From: Rhizobium sp. Pop5
GTDB taxonomy: Bacteria > Pseudomonadota > Alphaproteobacteria > Rhizobiales > Rhizobiaceae
Length of the DNA stretch: 64,000 bases
Reading direction: 5' to 3'
Assembly: GCF_024721175.1 (NCBI RefSeq)
Contig: NZ_CP099399.1
Location: 2,170,001-2,234,000, forward strand
This document shows, in pieces, positions 32,554-41,317 of this stretch (the first letter of the stretch is position 1; each line of letters starts with the position of its first letter). The notes under the pieces are model-generated. The model saw nothing but the letters and a program-made list of their open reading frames with translations. It ran no database searches and was not told the DNA's origin. Both the position numbers and the translations under genes were made by a program.

Positions 32554-33783
32554 ATGGCAAGAAAGATTGGAAAAATCGTCCTCGCTTATTCCGGAGGGCT
32601 GGATACGTCGATCATCCTGAAATGGCTGCAGGAAACCTATGAATGCGAGGTGGTCACCTTCACCGCCGATCTCGGCCAGGGCGAAGAGCTCGAGCCGGCA
32701 CGGGCGAAGGCGGCCATGCTTGGCGTCAGGGATATCCGCATCGTCGATCTGCGCGAGGAGTTCGTCCGCGACTTCGTCTTTCCGATGCTCCGGGCCAATG
32801 CGCTCTATGAAGGACAATATCTCCTCGGCAGCTCCATCGCCCGGCCGCTGATATCAAAACATCTCGTCGCCATCGCGCGAGACGTCGGCGCCGATGCCGT
32901 CGCCCATGGCTCGACGGGCAAGGGCAATGACCAGGTCCGCTTCGAGCTTGCCGTCAATGCGCTCGCCCCATCGCTCGAGGTCATCGCCCCCTGGCGCCAG
33001 TGGAACATCCGCTCGCGCACCGAGCTTCTGGCCTATGCCGAGCAGCGCCGGATTCCGGTGCCGAGCGACAAGCGCGGCGAAGCGCCGTTTTCGATCGACG
33101 CCAATCTGCTGCACACCTCGACCGAGGGAAAGGTCCTCGAAAATCCGGCTGAGATCGCGCCCGATTACATCTATCAGCGCACGGTCGACCCCGTCGACGC
33201 GCCGGATGCCCCCGAGACTGTCACCATCGGCTTCGAAAGCGGCGACCCGGTATCGGTGAACGGCGCGCTGATGACGCCGGCCGCCCTGCTGACCGAACTC
33301 AACCGGCTCGGTGGAAGGCACGGCGTCGGCCGGCTCGATCTCGTCGAAAACCGCTTCATCGGCATGAAGTCGCGGGGCGTCTATGAGACGCCGGGCGGCA
33401 CGATCCTGCTTGCTGCCCATCGCGGCATGGAATCGATCACGCTCGATCGCGCCGCCGCCCACCTGAAGGACGAGATCATGCCCCGCTATGCCGAGCTGAT
33501 CTATAACGGCTTCTGGTTCGCGCCCGAGCGGGAAATGCTGCAGGCCCTGATCGACCGCAGCCAGGCCTTCGTCAGCGGCGAAGTAACGGTCAGGCTCTAC
33601 AAGGGAGGTGCCGCGGTCATCGCCCGCACCTCCCCTTCGTCGCTCTATTCCGCCGACCTCGTCACCTTCGAGGAAAGCACCGTCGCCTACGACCACCACG
33701 ACGCCGAGGGCTTCATCCGCCTGAACGGCCTGCGGCTCCGCAGTTGGGCGGCCCGCAACACCCTCTCTCCGGCCTCATCATGA
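32554..33783 (+). CDS. argG: Argininosuccinate synthase, possibly a second copy
   Basis: 409 residues starting [27 protein letters not shown] precedes the ATG. The P-loop AYSGGLDTS at about 11-19 binds ATP, and [38 protein letters not shown] and [11 protein letters not shown] are the family's conserved blocks. The enzyme joins citrulline and aspartate to give argininosuccinate in arginine synthesis. The sequence differs in places from the usual rhizobial housekeeping argG (for example '[10 protein letters not shown]'), and it stands beside an Lrp gene instead of other arg genes, so it may be a paralogue used under special conditions. Confidence 0.95.
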   Translation: MARKIGKIVLAYSGGLDTSIILKWLQETYECEVVTFTADLGQGEELEPARAKAAMLGVRDIRIVDLREEFVRDFVFPMLRANALYEGQYLLGSSIARPLISKHLVAIARDVGADAVAHGSTGKGNDQVRFELAVNALAPSLEVIAPWRQWNIRSRTELLAYAEQRRIPVPSDKRGEAPFSIDANLLHTSTEGKVLENPAEIAPDYIYQRTVDPVDAPDAPETVTIGFESGDPVSVNGALMTPAALLTELNRLGGRHGVGRLDLVENRFIGMKSRGVYETPGGTILLAAHRGMESITLDRAAAHLKDEIMPRYAELIYNGFWFAPEREMLQALIDRSQAFVSGEVTVRLYKGGAAVIARTSPSSLYSADLVTFEESTVAYDHHDAEGFIRLNGLRLRSWAARNTLSPASS

Positions 33784-33819
33784 GGACGGGGCTGGCCACC
33801 TCGCCACCAGCATCGCGGC

Positions 33820-34353
33820 TTACGCCAATCCCGCGAAAGCCTTCAACAGCCTCACCCCCTGCGGCCAGGTCTCCAGCCCGCTCTGTCCATTGATATGGCC
33901 GGCCGCGCCGATGATTTCGAGGTGGCTTCCCCATTGAGCTGCCCGCGTCTGCGCATAGGCCAGCGCCCCATAGGGATCGTCAGTGCTTGCCACGATCAGC
34001 GACGGGAAACGGAACCGTTCCTCCGGCACATCAGCAAAACCTGCCGCCTCGACTGGGAAGGACGCGGAGGAAGGATCGGGCACGGCGACCAGAAACGCAG
34101 CCTTGACAGGCGCGTCCGAGACCTTCTGCCAATGAGCGACCAGCAGGCATGCAAGGCTGTGGGCGACGAGAACTGGCGGCTCTGCCGCCGACCGCACGGC
34201 CCGGTCGAGCGCCGCGATCCAGTCGAAAAGGTCCGGCTCGTCCCAGCTTGCGGGCGAGAAGCGGCGGATCGACGGATCGGCCTCCTCCCACCGGCTTTGC
34301 CAATGGCTGCTTCCCGAATTGCCGATGCCGGGCAGATGTATGAATTCGCTCAC
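33820..34353 (-). CDS. RBBP9/YdeN-type serine hydrolase
   Basis: 177 residues starting MSEFIHLPGIGNSGSSHWQS. The pattern LPGIGNSGSSHWQSRWE with the following FSPASWDEPDLFDWIAAL, nucleophile VAHSLACLL (AHSLA in place of GxSxG), DDPYG and AGHINGQSGLETWP identify the YdeN/RBBP9 family of small alpha/beta hydrolases. All three likely triad residues (Ser, Asp, His) are present. Substrate unknown. The gene is divergent from an Lrp/AsnC regulator with about 100 bp between. Confidence 0.9.
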   Translation of the reverse strand: MSEFIHLPGIGNSGSSHWQSRWEEADPSIRRFSPASWDEPDLFDWIAALDRAVRSAAEPPVLVAHSLACLLVAHWQKVSDAPVKAAFLVAVPDPSSASFPVEAAGFADVPEERFRFPSLIVASTDDPYGALAYAQTRAAQWGSHLEIIGAAGHINGQSGLETWPQGVRLLKAFAGLA

Positions 34354-34457
34354 GCTTCACCTCTTCGTTGTCGTCGGCCCATTCTGGCGGTTTACATCGA
34401 CCGGGAGAATTGGCATCCATCGGAAAAGACAAGCGCAAACCGATGGATTAAAGGCGA

Positions 34458-34931
34458 ATGGCCAGACGACCCGATCGCACAGACTTCGATCCGACCGACA
34501 TCGCCATGATCGAGATCCTCCAGGACGACGGGCGGATCAGCGTCTCAGACCTCGGCAGAAAGGTCGGCCTTTCCCAGCCAGCCGCCTCGGAGCGGTTGAA
34601 GCGGCTGGAAGAGCGCGGCGTCATCACCGGCTACAGGGCGGTTGTCGATCCCGCGTCGCTCGGCCTCGGAATGTCGGCGATCATTCGCCTGCGCACGACG
34701 CATGAACACATCAAGCCGTGCCTGAAGCAGTTTTCCGAAATGCCCGAAATCATCGAGGTGCTGAGGCTTACCGGAGAAGATTGTTTTCACCTGAAGGTCA
34801 TCGTGCCCTCGCCCGCCGATCTCGAGCGCATCGTCGATTCCGTCGCCCGATACGGCTCGGTGACAACAGCCATCGTCCTGCGGAGCGAACGCCCGAAAGC
34901 TTTCGGTCGCGATCTGATTGCAAAGGCCTGA
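34458..34931 (+). CDS. Lrp/AsnC-family regulator
   Basis: 157 residues starting MARRPDRTDFDPTDIAMIEI. The helix-turn-helix region is RISVSDLGRKVGLSQPAASERLKRLEERGVI; the RAM domain holds LGLGMSAIIRLRTTHEHIKPCLKQFSEMPEIIEVLRLTGEDCFHLKVIV. The gene is divergent from the YdeN-like hydrolase, a likely target. It is not a close copy of the Lrp protein at 31962, so the two probably sense different ligands. Confidence 0.92.
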   Translation: MARRPDRTDFDPTDIAMIEILQDDGRISVSDLGRKVGLSQPAASERLKRLEERGVITGYRAVVDPASLGLGMSAIIRLRTTHEHIKPCLKQFSEMPEIIEVLRLTGEDCFHLKVIVPSPADLERIVDSVARYGSVTTAIVLRSERPKAFGRDLIAKA

Positions 34932-35216
34932 CGCACAAAGTCCATAGGTTCGCGCCACGAAAACAGGCGCGCCTCGGGCGCATGCGGAAAGCCAGAGAAG
35001 CCATGGCGCAGCGAGCGATTCCGTGAGATCGCGACGGACTTGAGCGCCGCATCGACCGAAGCCGGAGGCTCCCCGACTATTTAAAACGATTTTAAAAATA
35101 CCGACTCAAAAATTAATCGATTTTAATTTTATCATTAAAATTTTCTTGTTGCAGCGCAAAATAAACTGGATTTTAGTTTCTCACAGATGCTCAGTTGTTT
35201 CGTTGGAGGAACCCGC
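34932..35216. other. AT-rich intergenic region with repeated CGATTTTAA
   Basis: From about 35078 to 35190 the base composition drops sharply in GC compared with all neighbours. CGATTTTAA occurs twice, 30 bp apart, within runs of A and T. There is no gene. The stretch could be a strong UP-element-like promoter, a nucleoid-protein binding region or a foreign remnant; it leads into a small gene with a strong ribosome site. Confidence 0.6.
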
Positions 35217-35390
35217 ATGACTGTGACATTTCCGCTTACCGAGAGCCGCGACGCGGAAGCATTGCTGAAGCATTTGACGCTGCACAAACTCACCTTCCCC
35301 GGAAACTGCGCCGTGTCGCTCAAGGCTGATCTCGCGCTCGTCTCCTCCCCTCACTCGACAGCCCTCGGCGCCGCCCGCACCGCCTGGTAG
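35217..35390 (+). CDS. 57-residue protein of unknown function
   Basis: The ATG at 35217 follows GGAGGA at an ideal distance. The product starts MTVTFPLTESRDAEALLKHL and has one amphipathic helix and a possible strand; no Cys pair, signal peptide or membrane segment is clear (one Cys). A terminator hairpin follows 8 bp after the stop, so this is a single-gene unit with AT-rich upstream DNA, ribosome site and terminator. I recognise no family. Confidence 0.6.
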   Translation: MTVTFPLTESRDAEALLKHLTLHKLTFPGNCAVSLKADLALVSSPHSTALGAARTAW

Positions 35391-35397
35391 CGATCGA

Positions 35398-35423
35398 ATA
35401 TCCCGGCCTTGTCGGGATATTTG
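35398..35423 (+). terminator. Terminator after the 57-residue gene
   Basis: ATATCCCG and CGGGATAT form an 8-bp stem with a 7-nt loop, followed by TTT. It may also serve the convergent TetR gene. Confidence 0.75.
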
Positions 35424-35440
35424 CCCTTCGCCTGCGAAGG

Positions 35441-36067
35441 TTAAAAACCGGCTCCCGCCGCAGCCGGCAGCCCCAGTCCGGCGAGCTTCAACACCTCCTC
35501 GACCCTGGCGTCCGGGTCGGCGCCCGGTTCGATCTGGCCGTCGATCGTCAGCAAGGCGAGGCCGTGCGTCAGCGACCAGAGAAAGAGCGCGGCGTTCGCC
35601 ACCTTCTCCGGCGCCAGCCGCTTTTCCAGATCGTCCTTCATCTGGCGGTAAACCCGCATCCGCGAAGCGCCGATCGCCTCGTTCCCCTTGGAATAGGCCT
35701 GGAAACCCTCCCCGAACATCAGCCGGTAGAGGCCGGGATTGGCGCGGGCAAAGGCGACATAGGCGATGCCGCCGGCAAGCAGATGGCGCCGCGGGCCGGC
35801 GAGTGCGGCGTCGATCTCCTCGCTGAGCTCGGCAAATCCCTGCTCGGCAAGGGCTGCCGCGATCGCGTCGAGACTGCTGAAATAGTGATAGGCCGCCGGC
35901 GCCGAGACGCCGGCACGCCGGCCGATCTCCCGCAGGCTGAGCGCCTCCGGCCCGCCCTCTTCCAGGAGCGCCCTTGCGACGGATAGCAATGTCGGGCGCA
36001 GATTGCCGTGATGATAGCGGGTCGATCCCTTCGCCCTCGCCTTCTCAGTCGTCTTCTCCGTCGTCAT
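35441..36067 (-). CDS. TetR-family regulator with WHG-type C-terminal domain
   Basis: 208 residues from ATG 36067 (MTTEKTTEKARAKGSTRYHH). The sequence YHHGNLRPTLLSVARALLEEGGPEALSLREIGRRAGVSAPAAYHYFSSLDAI is the DNA-binding part of the group that begins with YHHGNLR. The C-terminal half (YVAFARANPGLYRLMFGEGF) matches the WHG domain found in this group. It is divergent from a SAM-dependent methyltransferase gene. A palindrome TTTACA-C-TGTAAA in the gap is the likely operator. Confidence 0.9.
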   Translation of the reverse strand: MTTEKTTEKARAKGSTRYHHGNLRPTLLSVARALLEEGGPEALSLREIGRRAGVSAPAAYHYFSSLDAIAAALAEQGFAELSEEIDAALAGPRRHLLAGGIAYVAFARANPGLYRLMFGEGFQAYSKGNEAIGASRMRVYRQMKDDLEKRLAPEKVANAALFLWSLTHGLALLTIDGQIEPGADPDARVEEVLKLAGLGLPAAAGAGF

Positions 36068-36081
36068 GCCTCGATCCAATC

Positions 36082-36094
36082 TTTACACTGTAAA
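36082..36094. promoter_or_regulatory. Putative TetR operator
   Basis: TTTACA and TGTAAA mirror each other around one C, 15 bp upstream of the TetR start codon and 65 bp before the methyltransferase gene. Exact palindrome of 13 bp; the assignment rests on position. Confidence 0.65.
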
Positions 36095-36158
36095 AATCAT
36101 GCTCTAGTCTTGCCGCGATGACAAGGGGCACTGAAGGCAAACCTCACAGGAGACCGTC

Positions 36159-36992
36159 ATGCAGGCATCCGAACCCAGCCGCACCGCAATGGCCGCCGCC
36201 GCCCACAGGGCGGCGCATCAGAGCGCCGAGGGCGGCGCCATCTTTGCCGATCCCTACGCCCGCCGCATTCTCGGCGAAGAGGCCGCCGCCGAGGCCGATC
36301 TGAAAGCCCAGGATCCTGCCACGCGCTCCTTTCGCCTGGTGATGGCAGCCAGAAGCCGATTTGCCGAGGATTGCCTTGCCCGCTCCCTCGCAAGGGGTGT
36401 TGCCCAGGCCGTCATCCTCGGCGCCGGGCTCGACACTTTCGCGCTGCGCAATCCCCATCCCGGCCTAACGGTCTTCGAGGTCGATCATCCCGCCACGCAG
36501 GGCTGGAAACAGACGAGGCTGCGCGAGACCGGGCTGACGCACAGCCTGCCGATTTTCGTTCCCGTCGATTTCGAGCATGACGATCTGAAAACACGCCTCG
36601 TCGCATCAGGCTTCAAGCCGGATACGCCGTCCTTCTTCATCTGGCTCGGCGTCGTGCCTTATCTCCGGGAGGTCTCGGTCTTTGCGCTGCTGCGTTTCGT
36701 CGCCGGCCTGCCGGGCGCCGCGATCGTCTTCGACTATGGCGAGCCGCTGGAAAACTATCCGCCTGAACGCCGCGCCCGCGCCGCCGAAATGGGCGCGCGC
36801 ACGGCGGCTGCCGGCGAACCCTGGCTGACGCGCTTCGATCCGGCCGATCTTGCCGGGCGGCTGCGCGCCCTCGGCTTCACCGCACTGGAAGATCTTGGCC
36901 CCACCGAAATGGCCAAACGCTTCTTCGGCCTGCCTGACAATGCACCGGACCGGGGCGCGGGTCCGCATGTCATCTGCGCCGGCAATTCTTGA
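36159..36992 (+). CDS. Class I SAM-dependent methyltransferase (LCMT/PPM-like)
   Basis: 277 residues starting MQASEPSRTAMAAAAHRAAH; CAGGAGA precedes the ATG. R61-type start region RSFRLVMAARSRFAEDCL, motif I QAVILGAGLDTFALR, then VFEVDHPATQGWKQ and FFIWLGVVPYLRE fit the family of leucine-carboxyl-methyltransferase-like enzymes, often annotated as putative polyketide or small-molecule O-methyltransferases. The substrate is unknown. A TetR gene is divergent. Confidence 0.88.
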   Translation: MQASEPSRTAMAAAAHRAAHQSAEGGAIFADPYARRILGEEAAAEADLKAQDPATRSFRLVMAARSRFAEDCLARSLARGVAQAVILGAGLDTFALRNPHPGLTVFEVDHPATQGWKQTRLRETGLTHSLPIFVPVDFEHDDLKTRLVASGFKPDTPSFFIWLGVVPYLREVSVFALLRFVAGLPGAAIVFDYGEPLENYPPERRARAAEMGARTAAAGEPWLTRFDPADLAGRLRALGFTALEDLGPTEMAKRFFGLPDNAPDRGAGPHVICAGNS

Positions 36993-37029
36993 TGTTTGCC
37001 AGAGCTTACGGCGCCGATCTTGAATCACT

Positions 37030-38157
37030 TTATGAAGGTGTCGCGGGCGGCAGCAGGAACAGCGTGAGGCCGAAAATGGCGAAGACGGCAAGCGCCAGCA
37101 CGCCGACATACCAGGCGCCGCGCCCGCCATTCGAAAGCAGCGCCGCCGCCATGGTGGCGAAGAAGATCATCGTCACCGCGCCCGGCCAGAACTGCAGCGA
37201 CATCGGCTGCGGGCCGATGAAATAGCTGATGACGACAAGCACGGGGCCGACGAAGAGAGCGATCTGCGCCGCGCTGCCGAGCGCGATCCCGACGCTGAGG
37301 TCGAGGCGGTTCGCCCGCGCGGCCGAAAAGGCGGTCGTCATTTCCGCCGCCGCGCCCACCAGCGCCACGACGATGAAGCCGACGAATGCCGGGGTCATGC
37401 CCATCTCCTCGGCGGCCGCCTGAACCGATCCCACGAAGACCTCGCTGATCAGGGCGACGAAGAGCGTGACGACGATGAGGACGGTGACGCTGACCGAGAG
37501 CGACCAGCTACCGTGTTCTTCCGTCGCCTCTCCCACGCTGGCAAAGAGTTCGCGATGCGTCTTCAGCGAAAACAGCATTCCCATCGCATAGACCGCGATC
37601 AGGATCAGGGCGATGCCGAGACTGAGCTTATTTGAAATGTCAGTCCCATGGTCCACGATGCCGATCACCGAAGGGACCAGCATGGCGACGGTCGCCAGGA
37701 ACAGCAGGCAGGCCTGGAAGCGCGCATTGACGCGGTTGAATTCCTGCACGTGATATTTGAGGCCGCCGAGCAGAAAAGCGCCGCCCAACATGAACAGCGT
37801 GTTGGTGACGATGGCGCCGGCGATCGATGCCTTGACGAGAAGATACTGGCCCGCCTGCAGCGCGGCGAAGGCGATCACGAGTTCCGTCAGGTTGCCGAGT
37901 GTGGCGTTCAGCAGACCGCCGACGGCGTCTCCCGTTCGCGCCGAAACCGCTTCCGTCGCGCGGCTGAGAAGGGCGGCCAGCGGCACGATCGCCAGTACGG
38001 ACAGCACGAACAGCAGCGTGTGGGCCTCCGGCGCGGCCATCTCGGTCAGGATCACCACCGGTACGAAAACGAGGAGGCAAAGGAGCGGCGCGGCGCGAAG
38101 CTCGTTCCTTGCCGCAGCAAGCCATGAGGTCCCCTCTCCCTGCTCAACCTTTTGCAT
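37030..38157 (-). CDS. Ca2+/H+ antiporter
   Basis: 375 residues from ATG 38157 (MQKVEQGEGTSWLAAARNEL), which has GGAG upstream; the frame is open to 38286. There are eleven predicted membrane segments in two halves. The cation-binding repeats are visible as GGLLNATLGNLTELVIAFAAL (first half, GNxxE) and ALVGAAAEMTTAFSAARANRLDLSVGIALGSAAQIALF (second half, GAxxE). This is the CAX/ChaA type, which exports calcium in exchange for protons. No regulatory site is obvious. Confidence 0.93.
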   Translation of the reverse strand: MQKVEQGEGTSWLAAARNELRAAPLLCLLVFVPVVILTEMAAPEAHTLLFVLSVLAIVPLAALLSRATEAVSARTGDAVGGLLNATLGNLTELVIAFAALQAGQYLLVKASIAGAIVTNTLFMLGGAFLLGGLKYHVQEFNRVNARFQACLLFLATVAMLVPSVIGIVDHGTDISNKLSLGIALILIAVYAMGMLFSLKTHRELFASVGEATEEHGSWSLSVSVTVLIVVTLFVALISEVFVGSVQAAAEEMGMTPAFVGFIVVALVGAAAEMTTAFSAARANRLDLSVGIALGSAAQIALFVGPVLVVISYFIGPQPMSLQFWPGAVTMIFFATMAAALLSNGGRGAWYVGVLALAVFAIFGLTLFLLPPATPS

Positions 38158-38364
38158 GACGGACTCCGCCCGACTTTCACCTTCGTCAGCATAGATCGAC
38201 GGTCGCCGCCATGCATTGACCCGGATCAAGACAGGATAAGCCTCGGCCGCCTCTCGGCTTTTCGCGTAACCATTGATCTCGCTCAATGCAGTGAACGGAC
38301 CGATTGCTATTCTGGCCGGGTCGCACTCCGGCCCTGTTGGGAAAGAGCACCGGGGAAATATTCA

Positions 38365-38649
38365 ATGAAGGCAGAAGCGAGCATGCCCACGCGCTATCGA
38401 TGCGTGCCCACACGCCACAGATTGGTCAACGTGGTCGATCTCTCGACCGGGCGGCCCGCCGAGGTCGGCGCTACCGCGATTCTGCTCGAGCGGCGCGAGG
38501 CCCGGCAACTCATTGCCTGGCTGCTCGCAAGAGCGCGCCGCAAAGGGCCTGAAGAAAACGCCAAAGTGCTGCCGCCCGCCGTGCAAAGCCGTTTCACGCC
38601 GCCTGATCCGGCCGGGCGAAGCGGCGGCCGCGGATCGGCCCCATGTTGA
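38365..38649 (+). CDS. Unknown basic protein next to a K+ channel gene
   Basis: 94 residues if started at ATG 38365 (MKAEASMPTRYRCVPTRHRL); a Met six codons on is an alternative. It is rich in Arg, with ILLERREARQLIAWLLARAR as a likely helix and a Pro/Gly-rich tail. The gene ends 22 bp before the channel gene in the same direction and may be cotranscribed. No family recognised; a regulatory or assembly role for the channel would be guesswork. Confidence 0.5.
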   Translation: MKAEASMPTRYRCVPTRHRLVNVVDLSTGRPAEVGATAILLERREARQLIAWLLARARRKGPEENAKVLPPAVQSRFTPPDPAGRSGGRGSAPC

Positions 38650-38671
38650 CATACGCCCGTTTGGAGGCACC

Positions 38672-39100
38672 GTGTTTGGCAAACTTCTCCTTGCGGCCGC
38701 GCTGATTGCGGCCACCGTCGTCGTACAGGCCATCTTCATGGCCATGGGGCTTCGCGTCTTCCGGCGGATGGACCCCGGCTATCTCAGCCGTCACGCCACT
38801 GTCGCCACTGTCATCTGGGTGACCTATCTCCTGATCCCGATCATCCTCGACATAGGCCTCTGGGCTTTCTTCTATTACGCGACGGGCGCGTTGGCGAACC
38901 TTGAAGACGCCACCTATTTCTCGACCGTCACCTTCACCACGGTGGGATACGGAGACATCGTGCTTGGAAAAGACTGGCGACACGTCTCCGTCTTCGAAGC
39001 CGTCAACGGCTGGATCATCTTCGGCTGGGCCACCGCCCTGATCATGGCCATCATCCAGAAGCTCTATTTCCAGGCGGATGCCGATCCCGACCAATTCTAG
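38672..39100 (+). CDS. Two-helix potassium channel
   Basis: 142 residues from GTG 38672, with GGAGG four bases upstream. It has an extra N-terminal membrane segment, then TM1 (WVTYLLIPIILDIGLWAFFYY), the pore loop with the K+ selectivity filter TVGYGD in YFSTVTFTTVGYGDIVLG, and a last segment (AVNGWIIFGWATALIMAII). It lacks any cytoplasmic gating domain (no RCK or cyclic-nucleotide domain). It is expected to conduct K+ across the inner membrane as a tetramer. Confidence 0.92.
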   Translation: MFGKLLLAAALIAATVVVQAIFMAMGLRVFRRMDPGYLSRHATVATVIWVTYLLIPIILDIGLWAFFYYATGALANLEDATYFSTVTFTTVGYGDIVLGKDWRHVSVFEAVNGWIIFGWATALIMAIIQKLYFQADADPDQF

Positions 39101-39282
39101 AGCAGGCGCGCTGGATAATTTTTCGATTCCGTCTCCGATGGTTGCAAGGCTCCGTTCAACCGGCGCTGAAGGCGGAACTGCCATCAGGGCTGACGAAGAA
39201 CAACTCCTGCTCGATGAAGACGCAGCCCACGCCATTCCGTGTTAGTCTCGCAAGGCATCGAGACGCGCGGAGGTCACGGCAA

Positions 39283-40095
39283 ATGTTGGAAACGGACAAG
39301 GTATTCGCCGGCTCCATCCCGGAAAATTACGACCGCCTCATGGTGCCATTGATTTTCGCGCCCTATGCGGCCGATCTGGCAAGGCGGGCGGCATCCTTTT
39401 CGCCGGGGGCGGTTCTGGAAACAGCCGCCGGCACTGGCGTTGTCACCCGTGCATTGGCGCCGCGGCTGTCGCTTGAGGCAAGCTATGTCGTCACCGACCT
39501 CAACCAGCCGATGCTCGATTATGGGGCCTCGCAGCAAGGGCCGGACAGCCGCATCACCTGGCGCCAGGCCGATGCCCTGGCGCTGCCCTTCGAAGACGCC
39601 GCCTTCGATCTCGTCTGCTGCCAGTTCGGCGCGATGTTCTTCCCCGACCGCCGGCGCGGTTATCGCGAGGCAAGGCGGGTGCTGAAACCGGGAGGCCGCT
39701 TTCTCTTCAACGTGTGGGATCGCATCGAGGAAAACATATTTGCCGATGACGTGACCAATGCCCTCGCGGGGATCTTCCCGGACGATCCGCCGCGTTTTCT
39801 CGCGCGCACCCCGCATGGCTATCACGACAAGGAATTGATCCGCTCCGAGCTGGAGGACGCCGGCTTCTCCGAAGTCGCGATCGAAACCAGAGCCGAACAA
39901 AGCCGCGCCTCCTCGCCCCGCATTCCCGCCCTCGCCTATTGCCAGGGAACGCTCCTTCGCAACGAAATCGAAGCCCGCGACGCGACAAGACTGCAAGCGG
40001 CGACTGACGTCGTGGCGAAGGTGCTGGCAGAAAACCACGGTCAAGGCGAAGTCGCCGCCAAAATCCAGGCCCACGTCATCGTGGCTGTCGCCTAG
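39283..40095 (+). CDS. SAM-dependent methyltransferase (UbiE/Methyltransf_11 type)
   Basis: 270 residues from ATG 39283, with GGAGG upstream. The fold motifs are GAVLETAAGTGVVTRALAPRL (motif I), VVTDLNQPMLDYG, WRQADALALPFEDAAFDLVCCQFGAMFFPDR and EARRVLKPGGRFLFNVWD. It probably methylates a small molecule; the substrate is not visible. It stands alone: the K+ channel gene ends 182 bp upstream. Confidence 0.9.
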   Translation: MLETDKVFAGSIPENYDRLMVPLIFAPYAADLARRAASFSPGAVLETAAGTGVVTRALAPRLSLEASYVVTDLNQPMLDYGASQQGPDSRITWRQADALALPFEDAAFDLVCCQFGAMFFPDRRRGYREARRVLKPGGRFLFNVWDRIEENIFADDVTNALAGIFPDDPPRFLARTPHGYHDKELIRSELEDAGFSEVAIETRAEQSRASSPRIPALAYCQGTLLRNEIEARDATRLQAATDVVAKVLAENHGQGEVAAKIQAHVIVAVA

Positions 40096-40167
40096 GTCGC
40101 GGTTGATAAACGCCCAGTCTCAAAAAGAGTCCATTTCTACCGGCCAGCGACGTGCTAGGCTTCTTCA

Positions 40168-40656
40168 ATGACGGCTGCCAACCAATATAGTTTTCGCAAA
40201 GTGACGTTGGATGATCTCGCGTTGCTTGCAGCATGGCGATCGAACCCCCATGTCCGCGCATGGTGGGACTCGGAGCAATCATACGATGCGGTAGACCTGG
40301 CTGATCCTCAGGTAGCGCGTTGGATTGTTTCAACCGCCGAACGCCCCTTTGCCTTCATGCAGGACTATACCGTCCATGGCTTGGAAGATCACCCTTTTGC
40401 CAAGCTTCCCAAGGGATCGCGGGGAATCGATCAATACATAGGAGACCCCGAAATGATCGGTATTGGGCACGGATCGGCATTTATCGGGGCGAGAATGAAG
40501 ACTCTCTTCGATGCGGGTGCGCCCGTTATCGGGACCGACCCTCACCCGGCCAATGAACGGGCGATCGCCGTCTACAGGAAATTGGGCTTCGAACCGTCCG
40601 GATCACCTCAAGAGACACGGTGGGGCTTGGTTTTGCCAATGCTTGCGAAGCGGTAA
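40168..40656 (+). CDS. GNAT acetyltransferase, AAC(6')-like
   Basis: 162 residues starting MTAANQYSFRKVTLDDLALL. It has the layout of the Acetyltransf_8 group, which includes aminoglycoside 6'-acetyltransferases: AWRSNPHVRAWWDSEQSYDAVD, FAFMQDYTVHGLEDHPFAKLPKGSRGIDQYIGDPEMIGIGHGSAFI and IGTDPHPANERAIAVYRKLGFEPSG. Related proteins also occur as siderophore or chromosomal N-acetyltransferases, so drug resistance is possible but not shown. Confidence 0.85.
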   Translation: MTAANQYSFRKVTLDDLALLAAWRSNPHVRAWWDSEQSYDAVDLADPQVARWIVSTAERPFAFMQDYTVHGLEDHPFAKLPKGSRGIDQYIGDPEMIGIGHGSAFIGARMKTLFDAGAPVIGTDPHPANERAIAVYRKLGFEPSGSPQETRWGLVLPMLAKR

Positions 40657-40679
40657 GAGATTCCGGTTTTCGGGCCGCG

Positions 40680-41270
40680 CTAGCGCTCCTGATGCCAGAG
40701 ATCGAACTCGGCCAAGCCTCGCACGCCGTGGTCCATCACCGCTTCGTAGACAAGCGCGCTCGACACCGTTCCTGCCGCTGCCGGACGCTCTGCGAGCGCC
40801 GTCTTGATCTGCAGGATCGCCTCCCGGTCCGCATCGCTCAGGCGAGGCATCAGGGTCTTCAGATGGGCGATGTCGGGCTGCCGGTCCGGTTGATCGACCA
40901 GCCAGATGTCGACCGTCCACATCATTTCATCAGGCATCCGAACAGACAGCCAGAGATAAAAACCATCCGGATATTTTTCCGGCTCCCTGTTCCATTTTGC
41001 GCTGTCGTTGCGGAAGCGCACCGCCACGACCCGATCGGTCATCCGCATGACGCAGGCGCCGACTGCGATAAACGCCTCCAATGCTTGAGCGTCGAGTTTC
41101 GGACAGACGACGGTGATATCGATGTCCCGACGCACCATCAGCCCCATTGCCGAGCTTCCAACCCGGACAGGCCGCCCGAGACCGGCAAGAAGCTCCTCAA
41201 GCCGCAGCGCTCGAACGACCTCATCGGCTTCAGCCTGCAGTCTCCGCTGGACTTCAAACAGGTCAGACAT
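40680..41270 (-). CDS. Nucleotidyltransferase-like protein
   Basis: 196 residues from ATG 41270 (MSDLFEVQRRLQAEADEVVR). The stretch RVGSSAMGLMVRRDIDITVV has the GS-x(9-10)-DxD pattern of nucleotidyltransferase folds; a third acidic residue may be in MMWTVDIWLVDQPD. The family is common in soil bacteria and often annotated as hypothetical. Substrate unknown. It converges on the acetyltransferase gene with a 23-bp gap. Confidence 0.75.
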   Translation of the reverse strand: MSDLFEVQRRLQAEADEVVRALRLEELLAGLGRPVRVGSSAMGLMVRRDIDITVVCPKLDAQALEAFIAVGACVMRMTDRVVAVRFRNDSAKWNREPEKYPDGFYLWLSVRMPDEMMWTVDIWLVDQPDRQPDIAHLKTLMPRLSDADREAILQIKTALAERPAAAGTVSSALVYEAVMDHGVRGLAEFDLWHQER

Positions 41271-41317
41271 TCCTCGCCCTTCTGTTAGGTCTTGCCGGCG
41301 ACGAAACCTCCAACGCC

